The notes beneath the pieces were generated by a model. The model was given only the letters and a program-made list of their open reading frames with translations. It made no database searches and was not told the DNA's origin. 64,000 nt of DNA, taken from positions 119,298-183,297 of the forward strand of contig NZ_FXYY01000005.1 of the NCBI RefSeq assembly GCF_900169165.1, written 5' to 3'. The first letter of the stretch is position 1; each line of letters starts with the position of its first letter. Position numbers and translations under genes: made by a program. This document shows positions 55,342 through 63,970 of the stretch, piece by piece. This DNA comes from Brevibacterium linens ATCC 9172. GTDB lineage: Bacteria > Actinomycetota > Actinomycetes > Actinomycetales > Brevibacteriaceae.

Positions 55342-56367
55342 ATGAGTTCTCATGCCCTGCCCGTCACCGGTGATCCGGCGGTCTACATCATCCACGACAA
55401 TCCGGAATGGATCGCTCCGTTCACGGATGCGCTCGACCGCCTCGGCGTCGCCCATGTCGAATGGCTGCTGCCCGAGACCACGATCGATCTTGCCGCCGAA
55501 CCGCCAGAAGGTCTGTTCTGGTCGCGGCTGTCAGCGTCGGCGCACACCCGAACCGATCCGCACGTCAAGGAGTACGGGCGAGCGGTCCTTGACTGGCTCG
55601 CTGCCGCCGGCCGCCGAGTCATCAACGGTCGCGACGTCTACGAGCTCGAGGTAAGCAAGATCCGACAGCATCGCGAGCTGGCCGGCCAGGGCTTCGACGT
55701 GCCGCGCACCGCGGCCGCGTTCGGATCGCGGGCGCTCGTCGAGGCGGCTGCCGGCTTCACTCCCCCGTTCATCACCAAGCACAATCAGGGCGGCAAGGGC
55801 CTCGGTGTGCGCCGTTTCGATTCCCACGCCGAGCTCGAGGCCGTCGCCGATGAGTTCGCGCCCGGTGGCACGAATGCGCCGATCGACGGCATCACGCTCA
55901 TCCAGGAATATGTGCAGCCGGCTCAGCCGTTCATCACCCGCGCCGAGTTCATCGGCGGACGTTTCCACTATGCGGTCCGCGTCGACGTCTCCGGCGGATC
56001 GTTCGAACTGTGCCCGGCCGATGCCTGCGAGGTCCCCGGCGCCGGGGCCGGCCCGAACGTCGGGGAGGTTCCCCAGTTCGCCCGTCGAAACGACGTCACG
56101 GCCGCAACCCCGCTCATCGCGCGCCTCGAGACGCTGCTCTCAGGTCTCGGCATCGAGATCGCCGGCATCGAGTTCATCGAAACCGCCGACGGCCGGCAGG
56201 TCGTCTACGACATCAATACGAACACGAACTACAACCCGTCGGTCGAGTCCGCCGAACTGTCGGCCGGCCGGCAGCCCGCCGTTGACCGGATCGCGCAGTA
56301 TGTGTCCGACACCCTCGCCGAGGCGGCCCCGCAGTCGGTATCCCCCGCCGGGCCCGCAGCCCGGTGA
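55342..56367 (+). CDS. ATP-grasp (RimK-like) ligase
   Basis: 341 residues. An N-terminal pre-ATP-grasp domain (about 1-110) is followed by an ATP-grasp fold: Lys in PPFITKHNQGGKGLGV, the hinge TLIQEYVQP, and the metal site VVYDINTNTNYNPSV, typical of RimK/glutamate-ligase-like enzymes. It joins a carboxylate to an amine using ATP; the substrate is not known. The stop overlaps the next start (GTGA), so it forms an operon with the P-loop kinase. Confidence 0.85.
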   Translation: MSSHALPVTGDPAVYIIHDNPEWIAPFTDALDRLGVAHVEWLLPETTIDLAAEPPEGLFWSRLSASAHTRTDPHVKEYGRAVLDWLAAAGRRVINGRDVYELEVSKIRQHRELAGQGFDVPRTAAAFGSRALVEAAAGFTPPFITKHNQGGKGLGVRRFDSHAELEAVADEFAPGGTNAPIDGITLIQEYVQPAQPFITRAEFIGGRFHYAVRVDVSGGSFELCPADACEVPGAGAGPNVGEVPQFARRNDVTAATPLIARLETLLSGLGIEIAGIEFIETADGRQVVYDINTNTNYNPSVESAELSAGRQPAVDRIAQYVSDTLAEAAPQSVSPAGPAAR

Positions 56368-57086
56368 GGTCCCGGGACACGGTCCTACGACACCTGCTGG
56401 CTGAGCTCCGCGCAGTCCGGCCGGGGCATCGTGCGCTCATTGCCCTCGACGGGGTCGATGGGGCCGGGAAGACGATGCTCGCTCACGAGCTCGTGAATTT
56501 GGCCAAGACCGCTGCGGACGTTCCTGGACATGATTCCGACCGCCGGGTCACCGCCATCAGCATCGACGGGTTCCACCACTCTCGGGCGATCCGGTACGCC
56601 CAAGGCACGGGGCCAGACACCTTCTATCGCCGTTCCTATGACTACGGAGCATTCGTCGATTCCGTCGTCGAACCATTTCGACGAGGCGACTCGGTCGTTC
56701 CAGCCGTGTGGGACGTCGACGCGGATCGACCGATTGCGCCGGTGCCTCGCAATCAGCCGAACGACTGTGTCCTCCTCATCGACGGAATCTTCCTCCACCG
56801 TCCCGAGCTTGTGGATCTCTGGGATGCGAGCGTGTGGGTCGATGTTCCGTTTGAAGTCTCGGTCCCACGAGGAAACGAGCGGTTTGCCGGAGCCTTCGAT
56901 GCCGACCCCGAGGCCGCGTCGAATCTTCGCTATGTCGGCGGTCAACGTCTCTATTTCTCTGAGGCGTCCCCGTGGGAGAAGGCAACATGGGTATTCGACA
57001 ATCGAGACCTGGACCGGCCGAACCTGAGGCGGTCGACCACAGATTCGTCCGGGAGCTCTTCGCAGGCAGCATCGACGACACGGTGA
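56364..57086 (+). CDS. Uridine kinase-like P-loop protein
   Basis: 240 residues, GTG start overlapping the ATP-grasp stop by 4 bp. Walker A GVDGAGKT (about 30-37), the SIDGFHHSR substrate loop, YDYGAF and a LIDGIFLHRPEL Walker B-like strand are those of the uridine kinase/PRK family; RYVGGQRLYF and WVFDNRDLDRPNL close the domain. It phosphorylates a nucleoside or similar compound. The last 25 residues after RPNL are low-complexity and overlap the TenA relic by 115 bp, suggesting the original stop was lost. Confidence 0.83.
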   Translation: MRSRDTVLRHLLAELRAVRPGHRALIALDGVDGAGKTMLAHELVNLAKTAADVPGHDSDRRVTAISIDGFHHSRAIRYAQGTGPDTFYRRSYDYGAFVDSVVEPFRRGDSVVPAVWDVDADRPIAPVPRNQPNDCVLLIDGIFLHRPELVDLWDASVWVDVPFEVSVPRGNERFAGAFDADPEAASNLRYVGGQRLYFSEASPWEKATWVFDNRDLDRPNLRRSTTDSSGSSSQAASTTR

Positions 57087-57475
57087 TGCGCGACTATCTG
57101 GTGCAGGACTATCAGTTCTTCGAGTCGTTCCTGTCCATGCTCGGCGCCTGCGCGGCCCACGCCGATGAACTCGACGCAAAGCTGCGATTCGGCCGACAGC
57201 TGGGAATGCTCATCGTACTCGTCGTCGCCGAATGGCTCTATCTCGACTGGGCCGAGTCTCGTGAGGACATGCCGCCGCGACAGGTCCACCGAGGATGGAT
57301 CGACCTCCACCGAGGCGAGGCCTTCCACGGGTGGGTGCAGTTCCTCGTCGACGAGCTCGAGCGCGTGTTCCCGGAGGAAGAAGACCAGAGCTCAGAGGCC
57401 GAGACCCTCACCCACGTCTGGCAGCGGGCCGTCGACCTCGAATGCGCTTTCTTCGACGACGTGTACGACAACTGA
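56972..57475 (+). pseudogene. TenA family relic with in-frame deletions
   Basis: 167 residues against about 220 for TenA (thiaminase II/pyrimidine salvage). The N-terminal helix is mostly gone; FVRELFAGSIDDTVMRDYLVQDYQFFESFLSMLGACAAHAD is well conserved. Then KLRFGRQLGML joins directly to IVLVVAEWLYLDWAE, skipping about 50 residues that contain the DENTYF-type active-site region. YRGWIDLH is seen as HRGWIDLHRGEAFHGW. The frame stays open, but the protein should be inactive. It overlaps the kinase gene. Confidence 0.6.
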
Positions 57476-57529
57476 GCCGCCAGGGAACGCACACCGCAGC
57501 CGTCCATCTCACTGACCTAGACTGGCCAC

Positions 57530-59011
57530 ATGAGCACAGGTGTTGATGCAGTCGTCGTCGGAAGTGGTCCCAACGGCATGGCCGCCGCGGTCACCCTGGC
57601 CCGTGCCGGGCTGAGCGTCGAAGTGTTCGAGGCTCAGCCGACGATCGGCGGCGGTGCCCGCACCCTCGACCTCGGACTGGCCCCAGGCATCACTCACGAC
57701 ATCTGCTCGGCCGTCCACCCACTGGCCATCGCCAGTCCCTTCTTCGTCGACTTCGATCTGCGCGCTCGCGGCCTCGGATTCACCACCCCCGAGGTCTCCT
57801 ACGCCCAACCCCTCGATGGGAAGCCCGCCGCGCTGGCCTTCCACGATCTCGACGAGACGGTCGACCGCCTCGGCGAGGCGGGGCCCGAATGGCGGCGATT
57901 CTTCGCCCCGCTCCTCGAGCGTGTCGATGACGCGATCTGGCTCTCCCTCGGTGACAAACGTTCCATTCCCGAGACCCTGCGCGACGTTCCCGGCATCGCG
58001 AACGTCGTGAAATTCGGTCTCCGACTGCTGAGCCAGGCCAGTCCTGCCTGGAACATTCCGCTCTCCCACGAATCCTCCCAGGCCCTGTTCACCGGTGTCG
58101 CCGCGCACGCGATCGGCGGGCTGCCTGCCATGGGCACCGCGGCCACGGCCACGATGCTCTCGACCGTCGCCCATGCGGGCGGCTGGCCCTCCCCCATAGG
58201 CGGATCCCAGGCGATCATCGACCACCTCGTCGCCGATCTCGAGGCCCACGGCGGGACCGTGCACGCAAACTCCCCGATCGCCCACGTCACCGACCTGCCC
58301 AAGGCCCGCACCTATCTGCTCGACACCTCGGCGTTGGGTGCGGCGCAGATCTTCTCCGGCCTGCTGCTGGCCCAAGTCGACAAGAGCCTGCGAGGGTTCG
58401 AACAGGGCAATGCCGCGGCGAAGGTCGACTTCGTCCTCGACGGGCCCGTGCCCTGGTCCGACCCCGAGGTGGGGCGCGCCGGAACCATCCATGTCGGCGG
58501 CTCACGGGCGCAGATGGCCGCCGCCGAGGCGCAGGTGATGAATGGGCGCATGCCGGCCGATCCTGTCTGCCTCGTCTCCGACCCCACCATCTTCGACCCA
58601 TCACGCGAGGTGGGCGGGCTGCGGCCACTGTGGACGTATGCGCACGTGCCCTTCGATTGTCCGCTCGACCCGACGGAATACATCACGAGGCAGATCGAAC
58701 GCTTCGCCCCGGGCTTCCGCGACCGCATCGTCGCCCACAACGCGATCCCCGCCTCCGAGATGGCCGGACACAACCAGAACTACATCGGCGGGGATATCGC
58801 GACCGGCGTCGTGTCCTTCTACCGCATGATGGCCCGCCCGCGTCTGACCTGGGACTCCTACAGCCTCGGCGTGCCCGGGGCATTCCTGTGCTCGGCGGCG
58901 ACCCCACCGGCCCCGGGCGTGCACGGAATGAACGGCTGGTTCGCCGCGCGCCGGGCTCTCAAGACCCGTTTCGGCATCGACGAGGCACCCAGCCTGTCCC
59001 CGGGCGACTGA
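57530..59011 (+). CDS. FAD-dependent oxidoreductase, phytoene dehydrogenase/PYROXD2-like
   Basis: 493 residues. Rossmann motif VVVGSGPNGMAAAVTLARAG at residue 8, then VFEAQPTIGGGART; a middle substrate domain; and the C-terminal FAD part with GDIATGVVSFYRMM, PAPGVHGMNGWFAARRAL. Related proteins desaturate carotenoids or act on unknown substrates; no carotenoid genes are nearby, so I do not assign crt function. Single gene, convergent with the next. Confidence 0.88.
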   Translation: MSTGVDAVVVGSGPNGMAAAVTLARAGLSVEVFEAQPTIGGGARTLDLGLAPGITHDICSAVHPLAIASPFFVDFDLRARGLGFTTPEVSYAQPLDGKPAALAFHDLDETVDRLGEAGPEWRRFFAPLLERVDDAIWLSLGDKRSIPETLRDVPGIANVVKFGLRLLSQASPAWNIPLSHESSQALFTGVAAHAIGGLPAMGTAATATMLSTVAHAGGWPSPIGGSQAIIDHLVADLEAHGGTVHANSPIAHVTDLPKARTYLLDTSALGAAQIFSGLLLAQVDKSLRGFEQGNAAAKVDFVLDGPVPWSDPEVGRAGTIHVGGSRAQMAAAEAQVMNGRMPADPVCLVSDPTIFDPSREVGGLRPLWTYAHVPFDCPLDPTEYITRQIERFAPGFRDRIVAHNAIPASEMAGHNQNYIGGDIATGVVSFYRMMARPRLTWDSYSLGVPGAFLCSAATPPAPGVHGMNGWFAARRALKTRFGIDEAPSLSPGD

Positions 59012-59027
59012 CTTTCATTCAGCTGAC

Positions 59028-60341
59028 TCAGCCCCGCACCCACCGATCAGCGTCGCCGTCATAGCGCCATTCGGCCACCTCGGTGACGGCCTCGATGACG
59101 TTGTTCAGCCAAAACGTCGTATCCGGATGCCACCCTGCCACGAGACTCGCCGTCCGATCATCCGTATTACCTGCCGTGGGGACGGTCTCCGCTTCCTCGC
59201 CGAGGCGGCCCTCCGTCACGTCGATGACCGCACCGGCCGTACGCAGATAGCCGGAAAGCCCGACGTGGACGCCGTCGAATTCCTCGGCCACCCGTGACCA
59301 GTCGGGGATGACCCAGCGGCCCTTGCGACTGGTGGCCTCGAACCACACCTGACGGCGCTGTGCGGTGACGTCGAGCGGATAGCGCCTGCACAGATCCGCC
59401 CAATCCTCAGGTCCGCGAATCTCGGCGATGCGGGCATCCGGGCGCAGTTTCAGACGACAGGCTCGGGCACGCTCGAGACCGAAATCGTCCTCGACGAGTT
59501 CGACGCCGATCGGAGTCCCATCCGGCCACGTTCCCGTCGACGACCAGAGGCCGAATGGCGGAGTCGACCACCATTCGCCGCTGACCTCCTCGTAGGGGTT
59601 CTTGGCGAAGTCGTGACGGTACTCGGTTTCGGTGGTGAGGACATCTGCGAGCCACTCTTCCAACCTCCACGAGAGCCTCGCCCCGTCTCCCTCGAGAGGC
59701 GGATAGAGATCGGTCAGCGTGATCGCAGGCGCCGCTGTCGAATCAACAGGACCTAGGGGCCGGTCGAATACTGCAGGCAGCCCACTGCGATGATCTGCGT
59801 CATCCCAAGCCAGAGCCCATTGATTGCCCGGGTGCAGAGGCGCTGTCCAGACATCGAGCAGGCCAGTGGATATGAGCATCTCCGCGAAGGGGCGCAGAGC
59901 TTCCCGCACCTCTGGGGCAGCAGCGATCTGATCGGCACCGTGAGGAGGCTGCCAGTACATGGCGCCGGAGATGACTTCGGCCATCTCGTTCTCCAGGTCA
60001 ATTTGAGTCGGCCTCAACGGTGTGACGCGTCGCAGGGTTGCCGCGACGTCCTGGGCAGTGACGTCTCCGGATTCCGGTTCGGAGTCTCCCTCGCCGAGGT
60101 ACATCGCCACCGCAGCGCCCTGCTCCTTGTCGGCAAGGAAGCCGGCGATGAAGACATCGTGGCGAGCCTCGGAAAGCGCACGCGCCCCCTCGGTGAGCGG
60201 TTCGCCCTCCTCGTCGAATTCGTCGTCGCGTCCAATCAGGGCCAGCCCGAACACGAGCGAGCGTCCCCGCGGGGACGCGAGCAGATCCTCGGCGGACAGG
60301 CGGTCGTCATGAAGGGTCGGAGGCTCATCATCGGCGGTCAT
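59028..60341 (-). CDS. Uncharacterised 437-residue protein
   Basis: Soluble, acidic, Trp-rich protein; no signal peptide, membrane segment or known motif recognised. The middle (ATPWTW-like pattern EEVSGEWWSTPPFGLWSSTGTW) and end (WRYDGDADRWVRG) have many tryptophans. Codon use is like its neighbours, so it is a genuine gene. The ATG has no strong ribosome site visible. It lies 24 bp from the EamA gene stop on the same strand. Confidence 0.75.
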   Translation of the reverse strand: MTADDEPPTLHDDRLSAEDLLASPRGRSLVFGLALIGRDDEFDEEGEPLTEGARALSEARHDVFIAGFLADKEQGAAVAMYLGEGDSEPESGDVTAQDVAATLRRVTPLRPTQIDLENEMAEVISGAMYWQPPHGADQIAAAPEVREALRPFAEMLISTGLLDVWTAPLHPGNQWALAWDDADHRSGLPAVFDRPLGPVDSTAAPAITLTDLYPPLEGDGARLSWRLEEWLADVLTTETEYRHDFAKNPYEEVSGEWWSTPPFGLWSSTGTWPDGTPIGVELVEDDFGLERARACRLKLRPDARIAEIRGPEDWADLCRRYPLDVTAQRRQVWFEATSRKGRWVIPDWSRVAEEFDGVHVGLSGYLRTAGAVIDVTEGRLGEEAETVPTAGNTDDRTASLVAGWHPDTTFWLNNVIEAVTEVAEWRYDGDADRWVRG

Positions 60342-60365
60342 GACCTCAGGCTACGCGAATACCTG

Positions 60366-61328
60366 TCAGCTGGCCTTGATGGAATCGCCTGCGTCGGAAT
60401 CCTCCGCTTGCGCGCTCACCGGCACGGCAACCTCGGCGGCGGCGAGAATACGGGCCCCCTTCGCAGCCTTGAGACCCGCTCCGAGGACACCGATAATGAC
60501 GAGGGCTGCTCCGCACAGCTCCCCGAGGCTCACTCGCTCGCCGAGGAAGACGAATGCCGCGCTCATCCCGACCACAGGAACGAGCATCGAGAACGGTGCG
60601 ACGACGCCGGCCGGGTTGCGCGACATCAGCCACGACCAGATGCCCGAACCGAGGATCGTCGCGATGACCACTGTATAGATCAGCCCAGCGAGGGCAAGAA
60701 GTCCGATCGGGGTAGTCAGCCCCGTGAACGACGCCCCGACCCGGTTGGGTCCTTCGACCGCGAGGGAGAGGGCGAGCATCGGCAGGGGTGGGATGACCGA
60801 CATCCACATCGTCAGCTTGATCGGCTCGGTCGAATGGGACTGCCGGTTGCAGATATTGCCGATCGCCCAGCCGAAGGCGCCGGCGAGGGTGAGGAGGAAG
60901 GGCAGGAAGCTCGCGTTCGAGTCGAAGCGCTGCCAGCCGACGACGGCGAGCCCTGCCATCGCGACGAGCAGAAAGGTCATCTGCGAGCCGCGGACCCTCT
61001 CGCGCAGGAATGTCATGCCCAGCAGCACCGTGAAGGGGCCCGAGGCTTGGAGGACGAGGGACGCGAGTCCCGCGGGCATGCCGGCGGCCATCGCCCAGTA
61101 GAGGAAGAGGAACTGCAGCAGTCCGAAGCCGAGTCCGTAGCCGATGATCCACCGGAGCCCGACGTCGGGCTTCGGTACGAAGAGCAGCGCGGGGACCGCG
61201 AGCAGGGCGAAGCGCAGAGCGACGAGGAAGAAGGGCGGGAACTGGGCCAGAGAGAGATCGATGGCGAGGAAATTCAGTCCCCACATCACCGCCACCGAGG
61301 CGGCGAGCAGACAGTGCTTGAAGGACAT
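60366..61328 (-). CDS. EamA/DMT-family transporter
   Basis: 320 residues, ten helices in two EamA repeats: CLLAASVAVMWGLNFLAIDLSL with PPFFLVALRFALLA, and the second repeat near AGAFGWAIGNICNR. Exports amino acids or other metabolites (YdcZ/RhaT superfamily). The ATG at 61328 is preferred; the 12-residue-longer frame would cover the operator palindrome. Divergent from a LysR gene that probably controls it. Confidence 0.9.
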   Translation of the reverse strand: MSFKHCLLAASVAVMWGLNFLAIDLSLAQFPPFFLVALRFALLAVPALLFVPKPDVGLRWIIGYGLGFGLLQFLFLYWAMAAGMPAGLASLVLQASGPFTVLLGMTFLRERVRGSQMTFLLVAMAGLAVVGWQRFDSNASFLPFLLTLAGAFGWAIGNICNRQSHSTEPIKLTMWMSVIPPLPMLALSLAVEGPNRVGASFTGLTTPIGLLALAGLIYTVVIATILGSGIWSWLMSRNPAGVVAPFSMLVPVVGMSAAFVFLGERVSLGELCGAALVIIGVLGAGLKAAKGARILAAAEVAVPVSAQAEDSDAGDSIKAS

Positions 61329-61353
61329 GGCCCCATTCTCAACCGCAACCATT

Positions 61354-61380
61354 ATGAAGCACAATCGCAGAGTGCTTCAT
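61354..61380. promoter_or_regulatory. LysR operator palindrome
   Basis: Perfect 9-bp arms ATGAAGCAC (61354-61362) and GTGCTTCAT (61372-61380) with 9-bp spacer, between the divergent EamA (61328) and LysR (61401) starts. Position and spacing fit a LysR binding site. Confidence 0.7.
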
Positions 61381-61400
61381 CGACTCTGTAGCATGACTTC

Positions 61401-62306
61401 ATGGTCATCGATCCGAAGCATCTCGAGCTGCTGCGCCTGTTCGACGAATACGGCAGCGTCACCGCTGTCGCCGATGTCACCCATCGCTCCCCTTCGGCCG
61501 TCTCTCAGCAGCTGAGGCAGGCCGGGAGCGAGATCGGCCACGCTCTGGTCGAACCCGCCGGTCGCGGACTCACGCTCACCGCCGCGGGACGGCTGCTCGC
61601 CCACGGTGGTCGGGACGTGGCCCGCACGCTCGCCCGGGTGCAGGCCCAATGGGAGGGCCACCTCGGCGAAGCTGTCGGAGAGATCACCCTGGCCGGACTG
61701 CCGAGCGCGCTCACCCACCTCCTCCCCGATGCGCTGCGCAGGCTGCGGGAGGACCACCCGCACATCGACCTGCGCATGGACGATGTCGACCTCGCCGAGC
61801 ACGAATTCGCGGGACTGACCCGAGATGTCGATATCGTCGTCGCACACAGCCTCGTCGCCGAACGCCCCCTGGGCACCGACGGACTCACCGTCGTCCCGCT
61901 CGCCCGCGAACCCATCGACGTGGCCCTCGCCATCGGCCATCCGCTTGCCGATCGCGCCGAGCTGACCCCGGACGATATCGTCGATTGTCGCTGGGTCGGA
62001 GTGCCCCGAGGATACCCCTTCGACACGATTCTCACCTCGATCGAGCATCTCACCGGTCGCGACCTCGACGTCGTCCAACGCATCCGGGACAACCGGCTCA
62101 TCGAAGCGATCGTCGCCTCCTCGGACCAGGTCGCGCTCCTCCCCCGGTTCACGACGCCGCGCGATGTGGGACTGTCGCTGGTGCCGCTGACGGGGGTGAC
62201 GACGACACGCTGGATCGTAGCCGTGATGCGTCCGGACACGGCCGAACGTGTCGCAGTACGTGCTGTGATCAGTGCGCTCAGCCGGGTCGACGACGCCGCG
62301 GTTTAG
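61401..62306 (+). CDS. LysR-family regulator of the divergent EamA transporter
   Basis: 301 residues. HTH at about 5-60 (HLELLRLFDEYGSVTAVADVTHRSPSAVSQQLRQ in parts), effector domain about 90-295. The pattern resembles the ArgP/LysG-like or DmlR-like branch that controls exporters. The stop overlaps the stop of the HTTM gene on the other strand by 4 bp. Confidence 0.9.
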   Translation: MVIDPKHLELLRLFDEYGSVTAVADVTHRSPSAVSQQLRQAGSEIGHALVEPAGRGLTLTAAGRLLAHGGRDVARTLARVQAQWEGHLGEAVGEITLAGLPSALTHLLPDALRRLREDHPHIDLRMDDVDLAEHEFAGLTRDVDIVVAHSLVAERPLGTDGLTVVPLAREPIDVALAIGHPLADRAELTPDDIVDCRWVGVPRGYPFDTILTSIEHLTGRDLDVVQRIRDNRLIEAIVASSDQVALLPRFTTPRDVGLSLVPLTGVTTTRWIVAVMRPDTAERVAVRAVISALSRVDDAAV

Positions 62307-63187
62307 GCGGTGCCCGTGCTGGTGAAGCGCTTGGGCACGAGCTTCTCCAGGGGCAGGAACGCCGCCCAGCAGATGACGGTCGGCAGGAAGTGGATGCCCA
62401 GCGCGAGATACGTCATGAGGTGGAAGAGGAAGAAGAAGGCGACGGCCCCGTAGAGCCACTTGCCCTTGAGGAACAGCACAACCGGCGAAAGGAACTCGAA
62501 GACGAGTGTCGCCCACTGTGCGGCGATGAGGAAGCCGGGCATCTCGAGGAACGGCTTCGACCATTCGGCGCCGCGCCGCATGAGCGCCCAGATGATGACC
62601 GCACCATTGGCCCAGCGGGTGATGTTGCCCGAGGCGATCCACTTCATCACCACCGAGTAGAAGTAGGTGAGCACGACCGCGATCTGCACGACGCGCAGTG
62701 CCCAGCCTGCCCGCGCCGAGGCGGTGCCGAGGTCCCGAAAGCGCGCCGTTCCGACCGTCGGCAGGACGAAGGCGGCGATGACGAGCGCCATATGATCATG
62801 AGCGACGTAACCGTAGCCCTGCGTGTAGAACATCCACGCACCGAAGCTGATCGCCACGGCCCACCCGCTGAGGCGCTGGAGGATTCCTGCGGCGGCGAGG
62901 AGGGAGAAGACGATGATGAGGGTGAGCAGGATCTGCGCGCCGAGGACGCTGACGGCTGGGATGTGGAGGAACCTTGCCAACCACAGCGGCTGATAGAACT
63001 CGGGTGTCCAACCGTGGGCGATGACGTCACCGGAGATCGTGAGCACATCGATGATGATGAAGACGTAGATGAAGACGCGGAACACGGCCACTCGGGCCAG
63101 GGGGACCGCGGGCATGAACCAGCGGAGGACCGGATTGGTGGGGGTCGCCTCGGCGGGGGTGGCCGTCAGGGTCGGTGTGCGGCTCAT
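62303..63187 (-). CDS. HTTM-domain membrane protein
   Basis: 294 residues, about seven membrane helices: LARVAVFRVFIYVFIIIDVL, VLGAQILLTLIIVFSLLAA, and so on. The pattern YTQGYGYVAHDHMALVIA matches the HTTM domain first seen in vitamin K-dependent gamma-carboxylase; bacterial copies lack the carboxylase part and have no proven function. The start at 63187 overlaps the upstream gene's stop by 4 bp, so the two are coupled and probably interact. Confidence 0.83.
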   Translation of the reverse strand: MSRTPTLTATPAEATPTNPVLRWFMPAVPLARVAVFRVFIYVFIIIDVLTISGDVIAHGWTPEFYQPLWLARFLHIPAVSVLGAQILLTLIIVFSLLAAAGILQRLSGWAVAISFGAWMFYTQGYGYVAHDHMALVIAAFVLPTVGTARFRDLGTASARAGWALRVVQIAVVLTYFYSVVMKWIASGNITRWANGAVIIWALMRRGAEWSKPFLEMPGFLIAAQWATLVFEFLSPVVLFLKGKWLYGAVAFFFLFHLMTYLALGIHFLPTVICWAAFLPLEKLVPKRFTSTGTA

Positions 63188-63768
63188 CGGACCTCCCATG
63201 TCGCCAGTGTCGTCTGTTCGGGTTCACCGACGGCGAGGCCGTCCTGCAGCTGCGTGGTGGTGCGGCAGAGGATCATCGTCTCCGGTTTCGGTTCGTCCGG
63301 ATGCAGCCGGATGTACGAGTCGGCCATCGACTGCAGGAGTTCGGGGTGGGCGATGACCCGATCGAGCTGGGATTCGACGTCACCGCGTTCGATGCCGACG
63401 GTCGCGGTGTTGAACCCGAGGCGGCGCGGTTCGTCCTCGCCGGGGAACTGGGCTTCGAGGCACGTGGAGTTCACGGTGCCGTTGAGGTCTTTGGCGGTGG
63501 CGTACTGGGTGAGCGATCCGAGCGGGAAGAAGTCATTGGTGTTGAGGAACTGTCCGCAGGTGAGGATGACGAAGGCAATCGCGGGCACGACGATGCGCCA
63601 GCCGATGGAGACCTTCGACAGCGGTGTCACCCGCGTCGCGGGCTTCGGGGAACCGGTGGGCGCGGCAACGGCGGTCGCGGACTCACCGGAGGCGGACGAT
63701 GCGGCAGGATCGGGCCTCTGAGCAGCGGGGTCCTGGCTTGTCAGGAGGCGGCGCTTCTTCTCTTCCAT
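63184..63768 (-). CDS. Single-pass membrane protein coupled to HTTM protein
   Basis: 194 residues. Residues 1-50 are disordered (Ala/Ser/Pro/Thr); one helix at about 56-75 (WRIVVPAIAFVILTCGQFL); an outside domain with two cysteines (STCLEA, ILCRTT) that may form a disulfide. No family recognised. Translational coupling with the HTTM gene (ATGA) suggests a complex. Confidence 0.75.
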   Translation of the reverse strand: MEEKKRRLLTSQDPAAQRPDPAASSASGESATAVAAPTGSPKPATRVTPLSKVSIGWRIVVPAIAFVILTCGQFLNTNDFFPLGSLTQYATAKDLNGTVNSTCLEAQFPGEDEPRRLGFNTATVGIERGDVESQLDRVIAHPELLQSMADSYIRLHPDEPKPETMILCRTTTQLQDGLAVGEPEQTTLATWEVR

Positions 63769-63826
63769 ACGCTTACAGGACTCGTCCTCTCGGGTGCGGC
63801 TCGTTCGCAGACAATCCTATCCGCCC

Positions 63827-63876
63827 CAATTGCTACCTGAGGGCGGCTGAGCAACCTCGCGCGAGGTTGCTGGGCT
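63827..63876. repeat. Palindromic intergenic repeat, copy 3, right arm cut off
   Basis: The left arm CAATTGCTACCTGAGGGCGG and the centre AGCAACCTCG-CGAGGTTGCT are present; the right arm stops matching after GGGC at about 63874. The sequence beyond is unrelated. Confidence 0.85.
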
Positions 63877-63892
63877 GTGCTGTCTCACTACC

Positions 63893-63964
63893 TTGCTTAC
63901 AACCTGTCTCAACACATTGCTGACACCATGTCTCATGACGTTGCTGACACCATGAAGCACACTT
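63893..63964 (+). repeat. Three 24-bp tandem units, probable end of a second insertion element
   Basis: Units begin at 63893, 63917 and 63941; the core TTGCTGACACCATG is identical in units 2 and 3 and TTGCTTACAACCTG in unit 1. They directly follow the broken palindrome and precede an ATG at 63971. Confidence 0.7.
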
Positions 63965-63970
63965 CGGGTC

